A stretch of DNA of 64,000 nt from Dyadobacter linearis (lineage in GTDB: Bacteria; Bacteroidota; Bacteroidia; Cytophagales; Spirosomataceae). The notes beneath the pieces are model-generated. The model had not been told where the DNA came from. It was given only the letters and a program-made list of their open reading frames with translations, and searched no databases. Positions 35,225 to 45,290 of this stretch are shown here, piece after piece. Where the stretch lies: NCBI RefSeq assembly GCF_907165045.1, contig NZ_CAJRAU010000003.1, positions 923,764 to 987,763 of the forward strand, written 5' to 3'. The translations under genes were made by a program, and so were the position numbers. Each line of letters starts with the position of its first letter. Positions within the stretch are counted from its first letter, which is position 1.

Positions 35225-36196
35225 ATGAAGCACATCGCTTTTCTGATATTGATCCTGGGCGCTAAAATATCGTGCGCCCAGGATTCTTTGTTTAAGAACA
35301 TTCCCGCGCACGATCCTGTGATGATCCAGCAGGATGGAATTTACTATGTCTTCACTACAGGACGTGGGATAACGACCTGGTCTTCAAAGGATATGGAGAA
35401 TTGGAAGAAAGAAAAGCCCGTCTTCGCATCTCCGCCGGAATGGGCCGTAAAAGCGGTTCCGGGATTTAAAGGACATATTTGGGCGCCGGACATTTCGTTT
35501 CACAATGGCCTGTATTATCTCTATTATTCCATTTCTACTTTTGGCAAAAACCGCTCCTGCATTGGGCTGGCCACTAATAAAACCCTGGATCCGAAAAGCC
35601 CGGATTACCACTGGACCGATCACCAGCAAGTTGTAGAATCCGTGAGCGGAAGAGATGAATGGAATGCAATAGATCCAAATTTAATAGTTGACGAAAGTAA
35701 CCAGCCGTGGTTATCGTTCGGGTCATTCTGGAACGGCATTAAGCTTGTTAAACTTAATCCGGATGCCAAAGCGATCGCAACTGATCCACAGGAATGGTAT
35801 ACCCTGGCGAGTGTTCCAAAAACCGCTTCCCAATCGGAATCTGGTAATGGAGCCATTGAAGCCCCTTTTATTTTCAGGAAAGGAAATTTTTATTACCTGT
35901 TTGCCTCTTATGATTATTGCTGCCGTGGTGAAAAAAGCACGTACAAAATGCGAGTCGGCCGCTCAGAAAAGCTAACCGGACCTTACACAGACAAGGCAGG
36001 AACACCCATGAGAGACGGGGGAGGAACATTGCTGCTGGAGGGCGACAAAGATTGGCACGGCGTAGGCCATAATGCAGTTTACACTTTCGACGGCACAGAC
36101 TACCTGATATTTCACGGTTACGATGCCAAAGATAAAGGCCGCTCGAAGCTGCGCGTCGAAAAGTTGCGCTGGGAAGATGGCTGGCCGTTGCTTTAA
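35225..36196 (+). CDS. Glycoside hydrolase family 43, arabinanase-like
   Basis: A 323-residue secreted GH43 five-bladed propeller, closest in look to endo-1,5-alpha-L-arabinanases and related arabinosidases. The expected catalytic residues are present: Asp30 in AHDPVM (base), Asp150 in NAIDPNLIVD (pKa modulator) and Glu212 in NGAIEAPFIF (acid). The signal peptide ends near ISCAQ (residues 15-19). It would cut arabinose-containing plant polysaccharide or glycoprotein side chains. It lies nine bases after the fusion gene and 16 bases before an AraC gene. Confidence 0.9.
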   Translation: MKHIAFLILILGAKISCAQDSLFKNIPAHDPVMIQQDGIYYVFTTGRGITTWSSKDMENWKKEKPVFASPPEWAVKAVPGFKGHIWAPDISFHNGLYYLYYSISTFGKNRSCIGLATNKTLDPKSPDYHWTDHQQVVESVSGRDEWNAIDPNLIVDESNQPWLSFGSFWNGIKLVKLNPDAKAIATDPQEWYTLASVPKTASQSESGNGAIEAPFIFRKGNFYYLFASYDYCCRGEKSTYKMRVGRSEKLTGPYTDKAGTPMRDGGGTLLLEGDKDWHGVGHNAVYTFDGTDYLIFHGYDAKDKGRSKLRVEKLRWEDGWPLL

Positions 36197-36212
36197 ACAT
36201 ATTTGAATTTCC

Positions 36213-37091
36213 ATGAAAGTCGTCCAGTTCACCATACCGGTTCCAAAAGAAAGTACCATTGTGGTGCAGGATAACATTTTACCGCATTACTACAACCATC
36301 TCCACCGGCACCGCGAAGTGCAGATCGAATGGGTTGTGGAAGGATCAGGGATTTTGATTGCGGGGAATTACATGCAGCGATTTGAGTCGGGGGAAGTGTA
36401 TATTATTGGCGCCAATCAGTCCCACATTTTCAAGAGCGACGAGTCGTATTTCAATGCAGCCGAGCCGAAACAGGTGCATTCCGTTTCTATTTTTTTCGAC
36501 CCGATCCACCTTTCGCAAAACATACTAAGTCTGCCCGAAATGACTGGAATCCGCAAGTTTGTAAGCGGCCTGCATAATGGATTTCAGCTTCCGGAAGGCG
36601 ACAATGAAATGATCAAAACCACGATCAGGGAAGTAATGCAGCACAAGGAAAGTCAGCGCGTAGCTGCATTCATTTCCCTTTTACACCATTTTTCGACGAC
36701 CAAAGAATTAAAACCGCTCGCCACCAGCAACAGCGAGCACCGTATTTCGGAAGTAGAAGGAATCAGAATGGACAAGATCTTTCAATATCTCGTAGGACAC
36801 TACAAAAGCCACATTTCCCTGGCCGAAATTTCAGAAATCGCCAACCTTACTCCGCAAGCTTTTTGCCGTTATTTCAAAAAACACACCGACAAAACTTTCG
36901 TCAGCTTCCTCAACGAAGTCCGTATCAACGAAGCCTGCAAAGTAATCGTTTCGGGCAAGTTTGACGGGTTCTCTGATGTGAGCTATCAGACCGGTTTTGA
37001 CAATGTGACGAATTTCAATCGGGTTTTTAAGAAGACGATTGGTTTATCGCCGAGGGAATATCAGCGTGAGTTTTTGGAGCGGTTAGGGTAA
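36213..37091 (+). CDS. AraC-family regulator with cupin domain
   Basis: A 292-residue AraC regulator: cupin sensor (about 25-100, HYYNHLHRHREVQIEWVVEG) and double helix-turn-helix (about 190-290, AFCRYFKKHTDKTFVSFLNE and a C-terminal LSPREYQREF). Paralogous to the protein at 19737. As last gene of the Gfo/Idh-ThuA-GH43 operon it probably regulates that operon in response to the sugar it handles. Confidence 0.9.
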   Translation: MKVVQFTIPVPKESTIVVQDNILPHYYNHLHRHREVQIEWVVEGSGILIAGNYMQRFESGEVYIIGANQSHIFKSDESYFNAAEPKQVHSVSIFFDPIHLSQNILSLPEMTGIRKFVSGLHNGFQLPEGDNEMIKTTIREVMQHKESQRVAAFISLLHHFSTTKELKPLATSNSEHRISEVEGIRMDKIFQYLVGHYKSHISLAEISEIANLTPQAFCRYFKKHTDKTFVSFLNEVRINEACKVIVSGKFDGFSDVSYQTGFDNVTNFNRVFKKTIGLSPREYQREFLERLG

Positions 37092-37185
37092 AATCATTTA
37101 TCTGCCGGTAGCCACGTTTATCCAGCAACAAAACCATCATCACTTCTCTCCCAAAACGAATATTAACTTTGCAAAACACTTTCTG

Positions 37186-37214
37186 ACGTCAGCAAACGCT
37201 GGCGTTTTTCTTTT
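37186..37214 (+). terminator. Rho-independent terminator
   Basis: ACGTCAGC pairs with GCTGGCGT (one T-G wobble) around AAAC and is followed by a T-run, 94 bases after the AraC stop. Confidence 0.7.
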
Positions 37215-37233
37215 GCACAATTCCACATCAATA

Positions 37234-37677
37234 ATGCTCGATAATGTATATCCCGTCACGATCTTCGACAATTTTTTAACTTACGAATTCAGAAGTATTG
37301 GACCAAATGGGGCAATCCGAAAAATTGTTCGTTATCAGGAATATTCAAGATGCGGCTATTACAATCTGGGCTTTGGAGATGTTGATCCGGATACAGGCAA
37401 TGAGAGTGATTTGCATGTTACAAATAATGGCGACAGCGAGAAAGTTCTTCGCACAGTTACTTCAACACTCTACACATTTACAGACAACTATCCTGATGCT
37501 TTTGTACTTGCGTCCGGAAGTACGAGGGCAAGAACGCGCCTCTATCGTATCGGCATTAGCAACAATCTTGAAGCTATCGAGAAAGACTTTAACCTCTTAG
37601 GCTACCTTGACGACGGCTGGCAAAAATTCGTCAGGGGCACTGACTATGATCTTTTTCTAGTTAAAAGAAAATCGTAA
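37234..37677 (+). CDS. DUF6934-like protein (copy B)
   Basis: A 147-residue paralogue of 26380-26841, with GAIRKI, YNLGFGD, TGNESD, VTNNGD, KVLRTV and ASGSTRARTRLYRIGIS at matching positions. The ATG at 37234 is preferred to an upstream TTG at 37213 that lies inside the terminator T-run. A 55-residue gene follows 11 bases later, repeating the arrangement of copy A. Function unknown. Confidence 0.75.
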   Translation: MLDNVYPVTIFDNFLTYEFRSIGPNGAIRKIVRYQEYSRCGYYNLGFGDVDPDTGNESDLHVTNNGDSEKVLRTVTSTLYTFTDNYPDAFVLASGSTRARTRLYRIGISNNLEAIEKDFNLLGYLDDGWQKFVRGTDYDLFLVKRKS

Positions 37678-37688
37678 ATTTGATTATC

Positions 37689-37856
37689 ATGAAAACAAAA
37701 GCACAGAGCAAAGATAAGGCACTTCCAAAGGGTTGGACATTAAATCCTTCATTGGATGGCAAGTATGCGCACCTTGACCTGTTCAGAGAAAAGTTTGACA
37801 GGGATAATGAGTTTATTCGGCGGGTTGGTCTTCCGGATTTCATGAAGAGTAAGTGA
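37689..37856 (+). CDS. Small protein paired with the DUF6934-like gene (copy B)
   Basis: A 55-residue basic protein starting MKTKAQSKDKALPKGWTLNP and ending RRVGLPDFMKSK. It shares the small size, basic termini and a GLP near the end with the partner of copy A. A good terminator follows 20 bases after its stop, so this pair forms its own transcription unit. Candidate antitoxin or partner (inference). Confidence 0.65.
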   Translation: MKTKAQSKDKALPKGWTLNPSLDGKYAHLDLFREKFDRDNEFIRRVGLPDFMKSK

Positions 37857-37876
37857 CCTTATCTGATCTTACTTAA

Positions 37877-37912
37877 AGAGCAAGCCGCACATATGCAGCT
37901 TGCTCTTCTTAT
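37877..37912 (+). terminator. Rho-independent terminator
   Basis: AGAGCAAGC pairs with GCTTGCTCT around the loop CGCACATATGCA and is followed by T-rich sequence; it closes the DUF6934-like pair. Confidence 0.75.
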
Positions 37913-37913
37913 T

Positions 37914-38141
37914 TTACTTCCCTTTAATTTTCCTCTTCTGGGAAAGTGCCAAATAAAATCCTCCAAATTGCTCCGAATGCCAAAGCTCGGGCTGATTTAA
38001 GTTAATATCGGTAAAAAAGCCGCTAATTTCTACCAAGTTTATCTTCGGGGTTAAGTCTAATTTTACAAATAGACAATAAGAGTATTTCGCGTTTTGAGAT
38101 TTTACAACCCTGATCCTGCCCCACTTTGGCAGACAGATCTC
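37914..38141 (-). pseudogene. Start-less coding remnant
   Basis: A leftward frame of 75 codons between a TAG and a TAA reads as protein (for example VKLDLTPKINLVEISGFFTD, and LWHSEQFGGFYLALSQKRK near the end) but has no ATG. A second frame upstream also looks coding (QTIGDLSAKVGQDQG), which suggests a frameshifted gene. Family not recognised. The rest of the 316-base space up to the DPP IV start holds nothing else I can name. Confidence 0.4.
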
Positions 38142-38172
38142 CTATTGTCTGCACTTTCCTGAACTTTATAAA

Positions 38173-40482
38173 ATGCTGTTAATGAGGATCTTTACAATAG
38201 ATATAAGAAGGATCAGTATCTGGGCGGCACTGTCGTTGCTGTCACATATTGCGCTTGCCCAACTACCTGCCTACCAACCTTCCAAAGACGAAATCACGAG
38301 TGCTTACAAGCGCATGGAATTGATGGATTCTGTCACGAAAGGCACTGTGCTAAAAGCCAGCATCCAGGCCGGGTGGCAGGCAGACGGAAAATCATTCTGG
38401 TACAAAAATATCCTTAGAGACAGCCTGACAGAATACATATACATCGATCCGGTAAAGGGTAAAAAAGCAAAAGCATTTGACAATGAAAAAGTAGCCAAAG
38501 CGCTTTCGAAAGCGGCAGATTCTACGTTCTCAGCCACTAAATTAATGTTGCAGAATTTAAGGTTTGACCATTCGAAAAGTACGATTTACCTGCAAGCCGA
38601 CAGCAAATGGTATGCTTACAATACCAAAGATAATACCGCCAGAAAGATTGAAAAACCCGCCATTGAAGATCCAAAAGAAAGGGGCTGGACAAGACAATCG
38701 AGTCGGTGGCGGCCGTTTCGGGCGGATAGTGTTTCTCCGGACAAAAAGCAGAAAGCATTTGTCAGGAACGGTAACATTTACCTGGGCTCCCCTGCCGGAA
38801 AAGATGCAAGACAACTGACTCACGAAGGCAACCCGCTTCGCCCGTTCGGCGAGTTGAGCTGGTCGCCGGATGGACAGTATATTGTCTGCTATCGCATTGA
38901 TAAACAGGAAGAAAGAGAAGTGAGCTACATTCTTTCCTCGCTTCCGAACACAACACGCGGCGAAGTAAAAACAAGGGGTTATGCACAGCCGGGCGATGAA
39001 TTTACGAGCTACGAAATGTTTGTGGTCAATGTAAAAACCAAGGAGCTGATAAAAGTTAAGTCTGAAAAAATAGACTTCTTCAATGCGCCGGTGATTCGCT
39101 GGCGCGAAGGTGATCCGCAGCATTTTACATACGAGAAAGTAGACCGTGGCCACCAGCGGTTCAGGGTGATCGAAGTGAATGCGGCGAACGGCGATACCAA
39201 AAATATCATTGACGAAAAGACGGATACATTTATTTACCAAAACCTCATTTACACGCATTACCTGCCCAAGCAACACGAAATTATCTGGTCCTCGGAAAAA
39301 GACGGCTGGCGGCATTTGTACCTCGTTGACGAAAAGTCAGGTAAGATCAAAAATCAGATTACGAAAGGCGACTGGGTGGTGCGGGATATTGATAGTATCG
39401 ACACACAAAAGCGCGAGATTTGGTTCAGGGCGAATGGAATAAACCGCGATGAAGATCCGTATCATATTCATTATTACCGGATTAAGTTTGATGGAACAGG
39501 TTTGGTAAAACTGACTGATCACGCGAAAGCGAACCATTTACTCGCATTTTCACCCGACCGCAGTTACTATATTGATACCTATTCCACGATGACCAGCCCG
39601 CCGGTAATGGAGCTGCGCAAGACTTCTGACGCGTCGCTGGTCATGCAACTGGAAGAGGCTGATATTTCAAAATATTTATCGCTGGGGTTCAAACTACCTG
39701 AGATTTTTACGGCAAAAGGGCGCGACGGGAAAACGGATATATGGGGTATTGTATACCGCCCAAGCCAGTTTGATCCAAACAAAAAGTACCCGATTATAGA
39801 GAATATCTACGCGGGACCGCAGGATTCGTTTGTCCCAAAAGCATTCAGGCATTATGGCGAGATGCAGAGTATGGCCGAGCTGGGATTTATCGTGGTTCAA
39901 ATGGACGGAATGGGCACTGCCAACCGTTCGAAAGCATTTCACGATGTATGCTGGAAAAACCTCGCCGACGCCGGTTTCCCCGATCGCATTGCTTGGATGA
40001 AGGCGCTGGCAGCCAGGTATCCGTACATTGATTCAACAAAAGTGGGCGTTTACGGCACCTCGGCTGGCGGGCAGAACTCACTGGGCGCACTCCTATTTCA
40101 TCCCGGGTTTTACGACGCGGCCGTTTCTGCCTGCGGCTGTCACGATAATCGCGTGGACAAACAATGGTGGAACGAACAATGGATGGGCTATCCGGTGGGC
40201 AAACATTACGACGAACAATCGAATGTAACCAATGCAGCCAAATTGCAGGGAGACCTGCTTCTGATCGTGGGCGAGGCGGATACCAACGTGCCGCCCGAAT
40301 CGACCTACCGCGTAGCCGATGCATTGATCAAGGCGAATAAAGATTTTGAATTGCTGACGATTCCCGGTATGGGCCACAGCGACGGCGGCACTTATGGAAG
40401 ACGCAAGAAGCGGGACTTTTTCGTAAAAAAGCTGCTGGAAGTGGATCCGCCGGCGCGGAATAAGGTGGCGATAACGCAGTAG
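38173..40482 (+). CDS. Dipeptidyl peptidase IV-like S9 peptidase
   Basis: A 769-residue exported serine peptidase of the S9B type, which removes X-Pro dipeptides from peptide N-termini. Signal peptide to about residue 29 (SHIALAQ). The N-terminal DPP IV propeller spans about 100-480, and the alpha/beta hydrolase domain about 500-765, with Ser630 in GTSAGG, Asp703 in GEADTNVP and His735 in GMGHSDG. It stands 129 bases before a SusC/SusD pair and upstream of Xaa-Pro aminopeptidase and hydroxyproline genes, which fits trimming of proline-rich peptides. Confidence 0.93.
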   Translation: MLLMRIFTIDIRRISIWAALSLLSHIALAQLPAYQPSKDEITSAYKRMELMDSVTKGTVLKASIQAGWQADGKSFWYKNILRDSLTEYIYIDPVKGKKAKAFDNEKVAKALSKAADSTFSATKLMLQNLRFDHSKSTIYLQADSKWYAYNTKDNTARKIEKPAIEDPKERGWTRQSSRWRPFRADSVSPDKKQKAFVRNGNIYLGSPAGKDARQLTHEGNPLRPFGELSWSPDGQYIVCYRIDKQEEREVSYILSSLPNTTRGEVKTRGYAQPGDEFTSYEMFVVNVKTKELIKVKSEKIDFFNAPVIRWREGDPQHFTYEKVDRGHQRFRVIEVNAANGDTKNIIDEKTDTFIYQNLIYTHYLPKQHEIIWSSEKDGWRHLYLVDEKSGKIKNQITKGDWVVRDIDSIDTQKREIWFRANGINRDEDPYHIHYYRIKFDGTGLVKLTDHAKANHLLAFSPDRSYYIDTYSTMTSPPVMELRKTSDASLVMQLEEADISKYLSLGFKLPEIFTAKGRDGKTDIWGIVYRPSQFDPNKKYPIIENIYAGPQDSFVPKAFRHYGEMQSMAELGFIVVQMDGMGTANRSKAFHDVCWKNLADAGFPDRIAWMKALAARYPYIDSTKVGVYGTSAGGQNSLGALLFHPGFYDAAVSACGCHDNRVDKQWWNEQWMGYPVGKHYDEQSNVTNAAKLQGDLLLIVGEADTNVPPESTYRVADALIKANKDFELLTIPGMGHSDGGTYGRRKKRDFFVKKLLEVDPPARNKVAITQ

Positions 40483-40611
40483 TGTTAGGATAGATCTTGA
40501 ACGTATATACCTGATAGTTTACGTATAACAGCCCATGGCTGGTTGAAAGAGTATGCCCAAGAAGCCTTTCCGAAGAAGATAATCCTGAAAAACTAATCAC
40601 CATCTAACCAA

Positions 40612-43611
40612 ATGAACATGAATAGACTATTATCCAACTTGATCCAGGAAATACCGCGCCGACTGCTTTTAGGTCTTGCCATGGTATGCCTATTATCCGA
40701 TCAGCTGTTGGCTGCCGAGCGTGAGATTTCGGGCAAGATCGTATCCACCGAGGATAAAAACCCGCTGCCGGGTGTGACGATTATCGTAAAAGGAAATAAT
40801 TCAATAGGAACTGCTACGGATACCGAAGGAAAATTCAAACTGACCGTACCTGATGAAGCGACTTTAATTTTAAGTTACATCGGTTATATCAGTCAGGAAG
40901 TGGTAGTTGGCAGCCAAAGCGAGCTGACCATTGAAATGGCGCCCGACCAGAAACAACTTTCGGAAGTGGTGGTAATCGGTTACGGAACGCAGAAAAAGGG
41001 TGACGTTACCAGTTCGGTTGCGAGTATTAAAAGGGAAGATTTTATCAAAGGAACCGTGCGCGACGCGGCACAGCTGGTGCAGGGAAAAGTGGCCGGATTA
41101 CGTATTACCACGCCCAGCGGCTCACCTTCTTCCAACACGCAGATCAATTTGAGAGGTATTAATTCGATCAATGGAAACTCTGATCCGCTCGTTTTGATCG
41201 ACGGTATTCCGGGTGGATTGAATACGGTTGCGCCCGAGGATATTGAGTCAGTGGACGTTTTGAAAGACGGATCGGCGGCTGCGATTTATGGAACCCGCGC
41301 TACCGGCGGGGTGATTTTGATCACGACACGTAAAAACCGGGGTACCTCGCGGGCGACTGTGGAATATTCCAATTATGTAAATATCCAGACGATCGCGCGC
41401 AGACCTGAACTGTTTACCGGCGACGATTACCGCAGAAAAATCAGTGAGGGTATTGATTATACCGATTACGGCGGAAACACAGACTGGCTCGGCGAAATCA
41501 TGCAAAAGCCGGTCAGCCACAACCATAACCTGACATTTTTTGGTGGCAACAGTACCACCAACTTTACAGGATCTGTGAATTACCGGAACTGGGAAGGTAT
41601 CTTTTTGAGATCGGGGCAAAACAGGTTTACTGGTCGCGCGGACCTGAACCATGCGATGTTTGACAATAAACTGAAAACAAACATCCAGATCATCAACCGC
41701 ATTACCAGCACAAACGGCGCGGTAAGTCCTGCCGACAACGATATAGCTTACGGATACATTTACCGTCAGGCGATGATCCGTAACCCAACAGACCGCGTGA
41801 GAACGGAAACAGGCGCGTGGCAGGAGCGTGACGGTTATTTTTATGAAAATCCGGTTTCCCTCATTAACGAGTCAAACTACGATGCCAAGTTTAAGGAAAT
41901 GCGGATGAGCGGAAGTCTGGACTACGCGCCTATTGAGGACCTGAACTTTAAATTATTGGTTTCCAATGTGCAAAACAGCAACCTGGAAGGTGGCTCGACG
42001 ACATTTAACCATACTGCAACGCGACTGAGCAACCAGAATGGTACCGCATACCGGGGTACGTACGCAAACAATGAAAACCTGCTGGAATTGACTGGAAATT
42101 ATGCCAAATCTTTCGGCAAACACCGTTTTACATTACTTGGCGGTTATAGCTGGCAGGACGCGACTTACGAATCTTTCAGCGCGAGCAACTGGGATTTCCC
42201 AACTGACGCTTACGACTGGAACAACCTCGGTGCGGGTGGTGCTTTGCAAAAAGGCCAGGCTGGAATGGGAAGTACCAAAAACAAATGGCAGCTGGCTGGC
42301 TTCTTTGGCCGGTTAACTTACAGTTTGGACGAAAAATACCTTTTTATGGCGAGTGTGCGCCGTGAGGGTTCTTCCCGTTTTGGGATCAATAATCAATGGG
42401 GTACATTCCCGGCGGCTTCTGTGGGCTGGCGGATTAGTAAGGAACGGTTTATGGAAGGTCTGACGGACGTTTCCGAGATCAAGCTGCGTGCCGGTGTGGG
42501 TGTAACGGGTACGATCGCGAACTCGCCTTATCTGTCTCAGATCAGCTATAATTTCAGCCGCGACCAGGGTGCATTTATTGGTGGAAAATGGGTTCCAGGC
42601 TTTGTTCCAGCCCGGAACTTCAACCCGGACCTGCGTTGGGAGAAAAAAGAAGAGGTGAATGCAGGGGTCGATTTTGGTTTCGTTAAAAATCGTATCAGCG
42701 GCTCTATTGATGTGTATAGCAGAAAAGTGAAAGACCTGCTTTACGATTTCCCTGTGCCTGTACCACCGTACCTGACCGGCTCGATGTTTATCAATGCAGG
42801 TACCATGAAGAATGAAGGTCTTGAAGTCCTTCTGAACCTGGTTCCGATACAGACAGCCAACTTGCAGTGGAACTCAGGATTTACATATTCTACCAACCGA
42901 AACAAACTGGTTAGTCTTTCAAACGATCAATTCCAGGCTTCCAATGACTTTTTCGATGCAGGATACACGGGCGAGCCGATCCAGATCAGTACGCACCGAG
43001 TTAAAGTCGGCGAACCTATCGGACGGTTTTTTGTGTGGAAAAGTGTAGGTGTAGACGAAAAAGGCGGCTGGCTGGTAGAGAATAAAGATGGCGAGGTTAT
43101 TCCGGTTGCCGAGGCTAAGCCCGAAGACCGCCAATACTATGGGAATGGTATTCCAAAGCACAATGTGGGCTGGAACAACTCGGTGCGGTTCAAGAGCTTC
43201 GACCTGGCACTGAATATGCGCGGCGCATTCGGATATGATGTTCTGAATTTTCAAAGTATGTTTTATAACAACCCAAAAAACAAGGCATATAATATGCTGA
43301 ATACCGCTTACGATCCGATCGACGGGAAAGTTTTGAACAACGACCTCGTGTACGTTTCACACTACATTGAAAACGGTAATTACTGGAAAATCGACAATGT
43401 GACATTGGGTTATACGCTGCCTCAGAACCTGATAAAGGGTATGAAAAATGCGCGCGTTTTTGTTTCGGGACTTAATCTGGCCACTATTACGGGTTACACC
43501 GGCGTGGATCCGGAAGGAATGACGATGACCGGCTTTTTCCCCGGAAGCGATCAACGCGACAAATATCCGACAACCCGGACATTCACTGCCGGACTTAGTG
43601 TAACATTCTGA
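40612..43611 (+). CDS. SusC/RagA-type TonB-linked outer membrane transporter
   Basis: A 999-residue SusC-like porin: signal peptide to about residue 34, a CarboxypepD_reg-like domain (about 36-115, ISGKIVSTEDKNPLPGVTII), the TonB-box-like LSEVVVIGYGTQKKGDVTSS, and the plug with DGSAAAIYGTRATGGVILIT. The barrel ends in Phe (LSVTF). It imports substrates bound by its SusD partner 22 bases downstream. Many SusCD pairs act on glycans, but some, such as RagAB, take up peptides; the proline-peptidase neighbours point to the latter (inference). Confidence 0.93.
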   Translation: MNMNRLLSNLIQEIPRRLLLGLAMVCLLSDQLLAAEREISGKIVSTEDKNPLPGVTIIVKGNNSIGTATDTEGKFKLTVPDEATLILSYIGYISQEVVVGSQSELTIEMAPDQKQLSEVVVIGYGTQKKGDVTSSVASIKREDFIKGTVRDAAQLVQGKVAGLRITTPSGSPSSNTQINLRGINSINGNSDPLVLIDGIPGGLNTVAPEDIESVDVLKDGSAAAIYGTRATGGVILITTRKNRGTSRATVEYSNYVNIQTIARRPELFTGDDYRRKISEGIDYTDYGGNTDWLGEIMQKPVSHNHNLTFFGGNSTTNFTGSVNYRNWEGIFLRSGQNRFTGRADLNHAMFDNKLKTNIQIINRITSTNGAVSPADNDIAYGYIYRQAMIRNPTDRVRTETGAWQERDGYFYENPVSLINESNYDAKFKEMRMSGSLDYAPIEDLNFKLLVSNVQNSNLEGGSTTFNHTATRLSNQNGTAYRGTYANNENLLELTGNYAKSFGKHRFTLLGGYSWQDATYESFSASNWDFPTDAYDWNNLGAGGALQKGQAGMGSTKNKWQLAGFFGRLTYSLDEKYLFMASVRREGSSRFGINNQWGTFPAASVGWRISKERFMEGLTDVSEIKLRAGVGVTGTIANSPYLSQISYNFSRDQGAFIGGKWVPGFVPARNFNPDLRWEKKEEVNAGVDFGFVKNRISGSIDVYSRKVKDLLYDFPVPVPPYLTGSMFINAGTMKNEGLEVLLNLVPIQTANLQWNSGFTYSTNRNKLVSLSNDQFQASNDFFDAGYTGEPIQISTHRVKVGEPIGRFFVWKSVGVDEKGGWLVENKDGEVIPVAEAKPEDRQYYGNGIPKHNVGWNNSVRFKSFDLALNMRGAFGYDVLNFQSMFYNNPKNKAYNMLNTAYDPIDGKVLNNDLVYVSHYIENGNYWKIDNVTLGYTLPQNLIKGMKNARVFVSGLNLATITGYTGVDPEGMTMTGFFPGSDQRDKYPTTRTFTAGLSVTF

Positions 43612-43633
43612 TCCACAACAAACTTTTTACAAG

Positions 43634-45217
43634 ATGAAAAACAGGAACGCCAAATATATATTACTGACATCGGTACTGAGTGCAGCGACCCTGTACTCCT
43701 GCACGGATCTTAAAGAACAGGTTTATTCTGAGGTACTTGCGAGCAGCTACCAGCCTACCGAGAAGGATCTGCCAGCGATCGTAGCCCCGGTCTACTCTTC
43801 GTTAAGAAGCCTGATGGCCGGCTGGCAAGGCTATTTTGATTTGCAGGAAGAAGCGGCCGACGCCATCATCACGCCCTCCCGCCCAAATGGCTGGGATGAT
43901 GCAGGTACCTATAAACGAATGCATTACCACACGTGGACCTCGTTACAGGACCAGCCGGCCAACACTTGGTTCAGTTCGTTCAGCAGCATTACTACTGCGA
44001 ACCGGGTTATTTCTCAGATAGAAAGCGGCGAGATACCGATTACTACCGGAAAGGAAAATACGATTGCCGAATTGAAAGCAGTGCGCGCGCTGGCGTATTA
44101 CCTGCTGATGGATAACCACGGAAATGTGCCTATTGTTACTGATTTTAAAGATATCAGTCTGCCGAAGCAAAGCACGCGGAAGGAAGTTTATGACTTCATT
44201 ATCAAAGAATTGAATGATGCAATCCCGAGCCTGAGCGAGAATGCGGCTACTACTTATGGTCAGCTTAACAGGTGGGGCGCGAAGGCTTTGCTTGCCAAAA
44301 TTTATCTTAATGCGGAAGTATACACCGGCACGCCGCAATGGGCGCAGGCGATCACGCAGGCAGATGAGGTGATCAAAAGCGGCAAATATGTGCTGGATGC
44401 CAATTATTCGGACATTTTCACCTGGACCAATTTCAATTCCAAAGAGATCATTTTTGCTATTCCTTACGATGAGATTTACGGCGTAGGAAACATAATCCAC
44501 ATGAAAACGCTCGACCCGCTGAGCCGCACGGTTTACCCGATGAATGCCGGTCCGTGGGGCGGAAACTGCGCCGTGCCGCAATTTATCGACACTTATGACG
44601 CTGACGACAGCCGCCTGGCAGATACCTGGATCATGGGTCCGCAGAAAAACGCGACTACCGGAGCCGTGGTGATCACTTACGGCAAAGCGGTTCCGACGAT
44701 GGAAAAAACGGCTTCCTCGGACGGTTATCGCATTGGGAAATACAAAATCAAACCAAATGTGACCGGCAGTATGGACAACGATTTTCCATTTCTGCGCTAT
44801 GCTGATGTGCTGATGATCAAAGCGGAGGCTCTTTTACGGACTGGAAAAGCCGAAGAAGCTGCTGCGATCGTGACAGAAGTACGTAAACGCTCATTCAAAA
44901 ATAACCCGGCGAAAGCGACGGTTACCGGCGCGGATCTGGCAAAGGGTAGCAAATATAACTATGGTTACCAGGCTGTTGACGGAAGCATTATCGAGCGCCA
45001 GGGTGGCGAAGATGTGAAATTCGGCCGCTTTTTTGATGAGCTTGGATGGGAGTTTGCTGCGGAGGCGCACCGTCGCCAGGACATGATCCGGTTCGGTGTT
45101 TTTGGTACAAAAAAATGGTTTAACCACCGTCCACAGGCTGCACAACGCGCATTGTTCCCGATACCGCAAAGCGAGTTGGACAAAAATACCAACCTGAAAC
45201 AAAATCCGGGTTACTGA
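43634..45217 (+). CDS. SusD/RagB-type lipoprotein
   Basis: A 527-residue SusD/RagB surface lipoprotein (lipobox LYSC, Cys at residue 23). The TPR-rich fold is shown by segments such as ELKAVRALAYYLLMDNHGNV and FPFLRYADVLMIKAEALLRTG, and the typical C-terminus NTNLKQNPGY. It caps the SusC barrel and binds substrate. It ends the operon before a strong terminator. Confidence 0.93.
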   Translation: MKNRNAKYILLTSVLSAATLYSCTDLKEQVYSEVLASSYQPTEKDLPAIVAPVYSSLRSLMAGWQGYFDLQEEAADAIITPSRPNGWDDAGTYKRMHYHTWTSLQDQPANTWFSSFSSITTANRVISQIESGEIPITTGKENTIAELKAVRALAYYLLMDNHGNVPIVTDFKDISLPKQSTRKEVYDFIIKELNDAIPSLSENAATTYGQLNRWGAKALLAKIYLNAEVYTGTPQWAQAITQADEVIKSGKYVLDANYSDIFTWTNFNSKEIIFAIPYDEIYGVGNIIHMKTLDPLSRTVYPMNAGPWGGNCAVPQFIDTYDADDSRLADTWIMGPQKNATTGAVVITYGKAVPTMEKTASSDGYRIGKYKIKPNVTGSMDNDFPFLRYADVLMIKAEALLRTGKAEEAAAIVTEVRKRSFKNNPAKATVTGADLAKGSKYNYGYQAVDGSIIERQGGEDVKFGRFFDELGWEFAAEAHRRQDMIRFGVFGTKKWFNHRPQAAQRALFPIPQSELDKNTNLKQNPGY

Positions 45218-45246
45218 TAATACATTCTGATTAGGTTAGTAGTTTT

Positions 45247-45290
45247 AATCTTGCTCGAAAACAGTCGATGTTTGAGAGCAAGATTTTTTT
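45247..45290 (+). terminator. Rho-independent terminator after SusD
   Basis: AATCTTGCTC pairs with GAGCAAGATT (with a GA bulge) and is followed by a run of seven T, about 30 bases after the SusD stop. Confidence 0.88.

Noticed and set aside
43943..44581. 212-codon minus-strand frame inside the first SusD gene
   Set aside because: Shadow of the SusD reading frame, with Arg/Ile/His-rich text and no recognisable domain.
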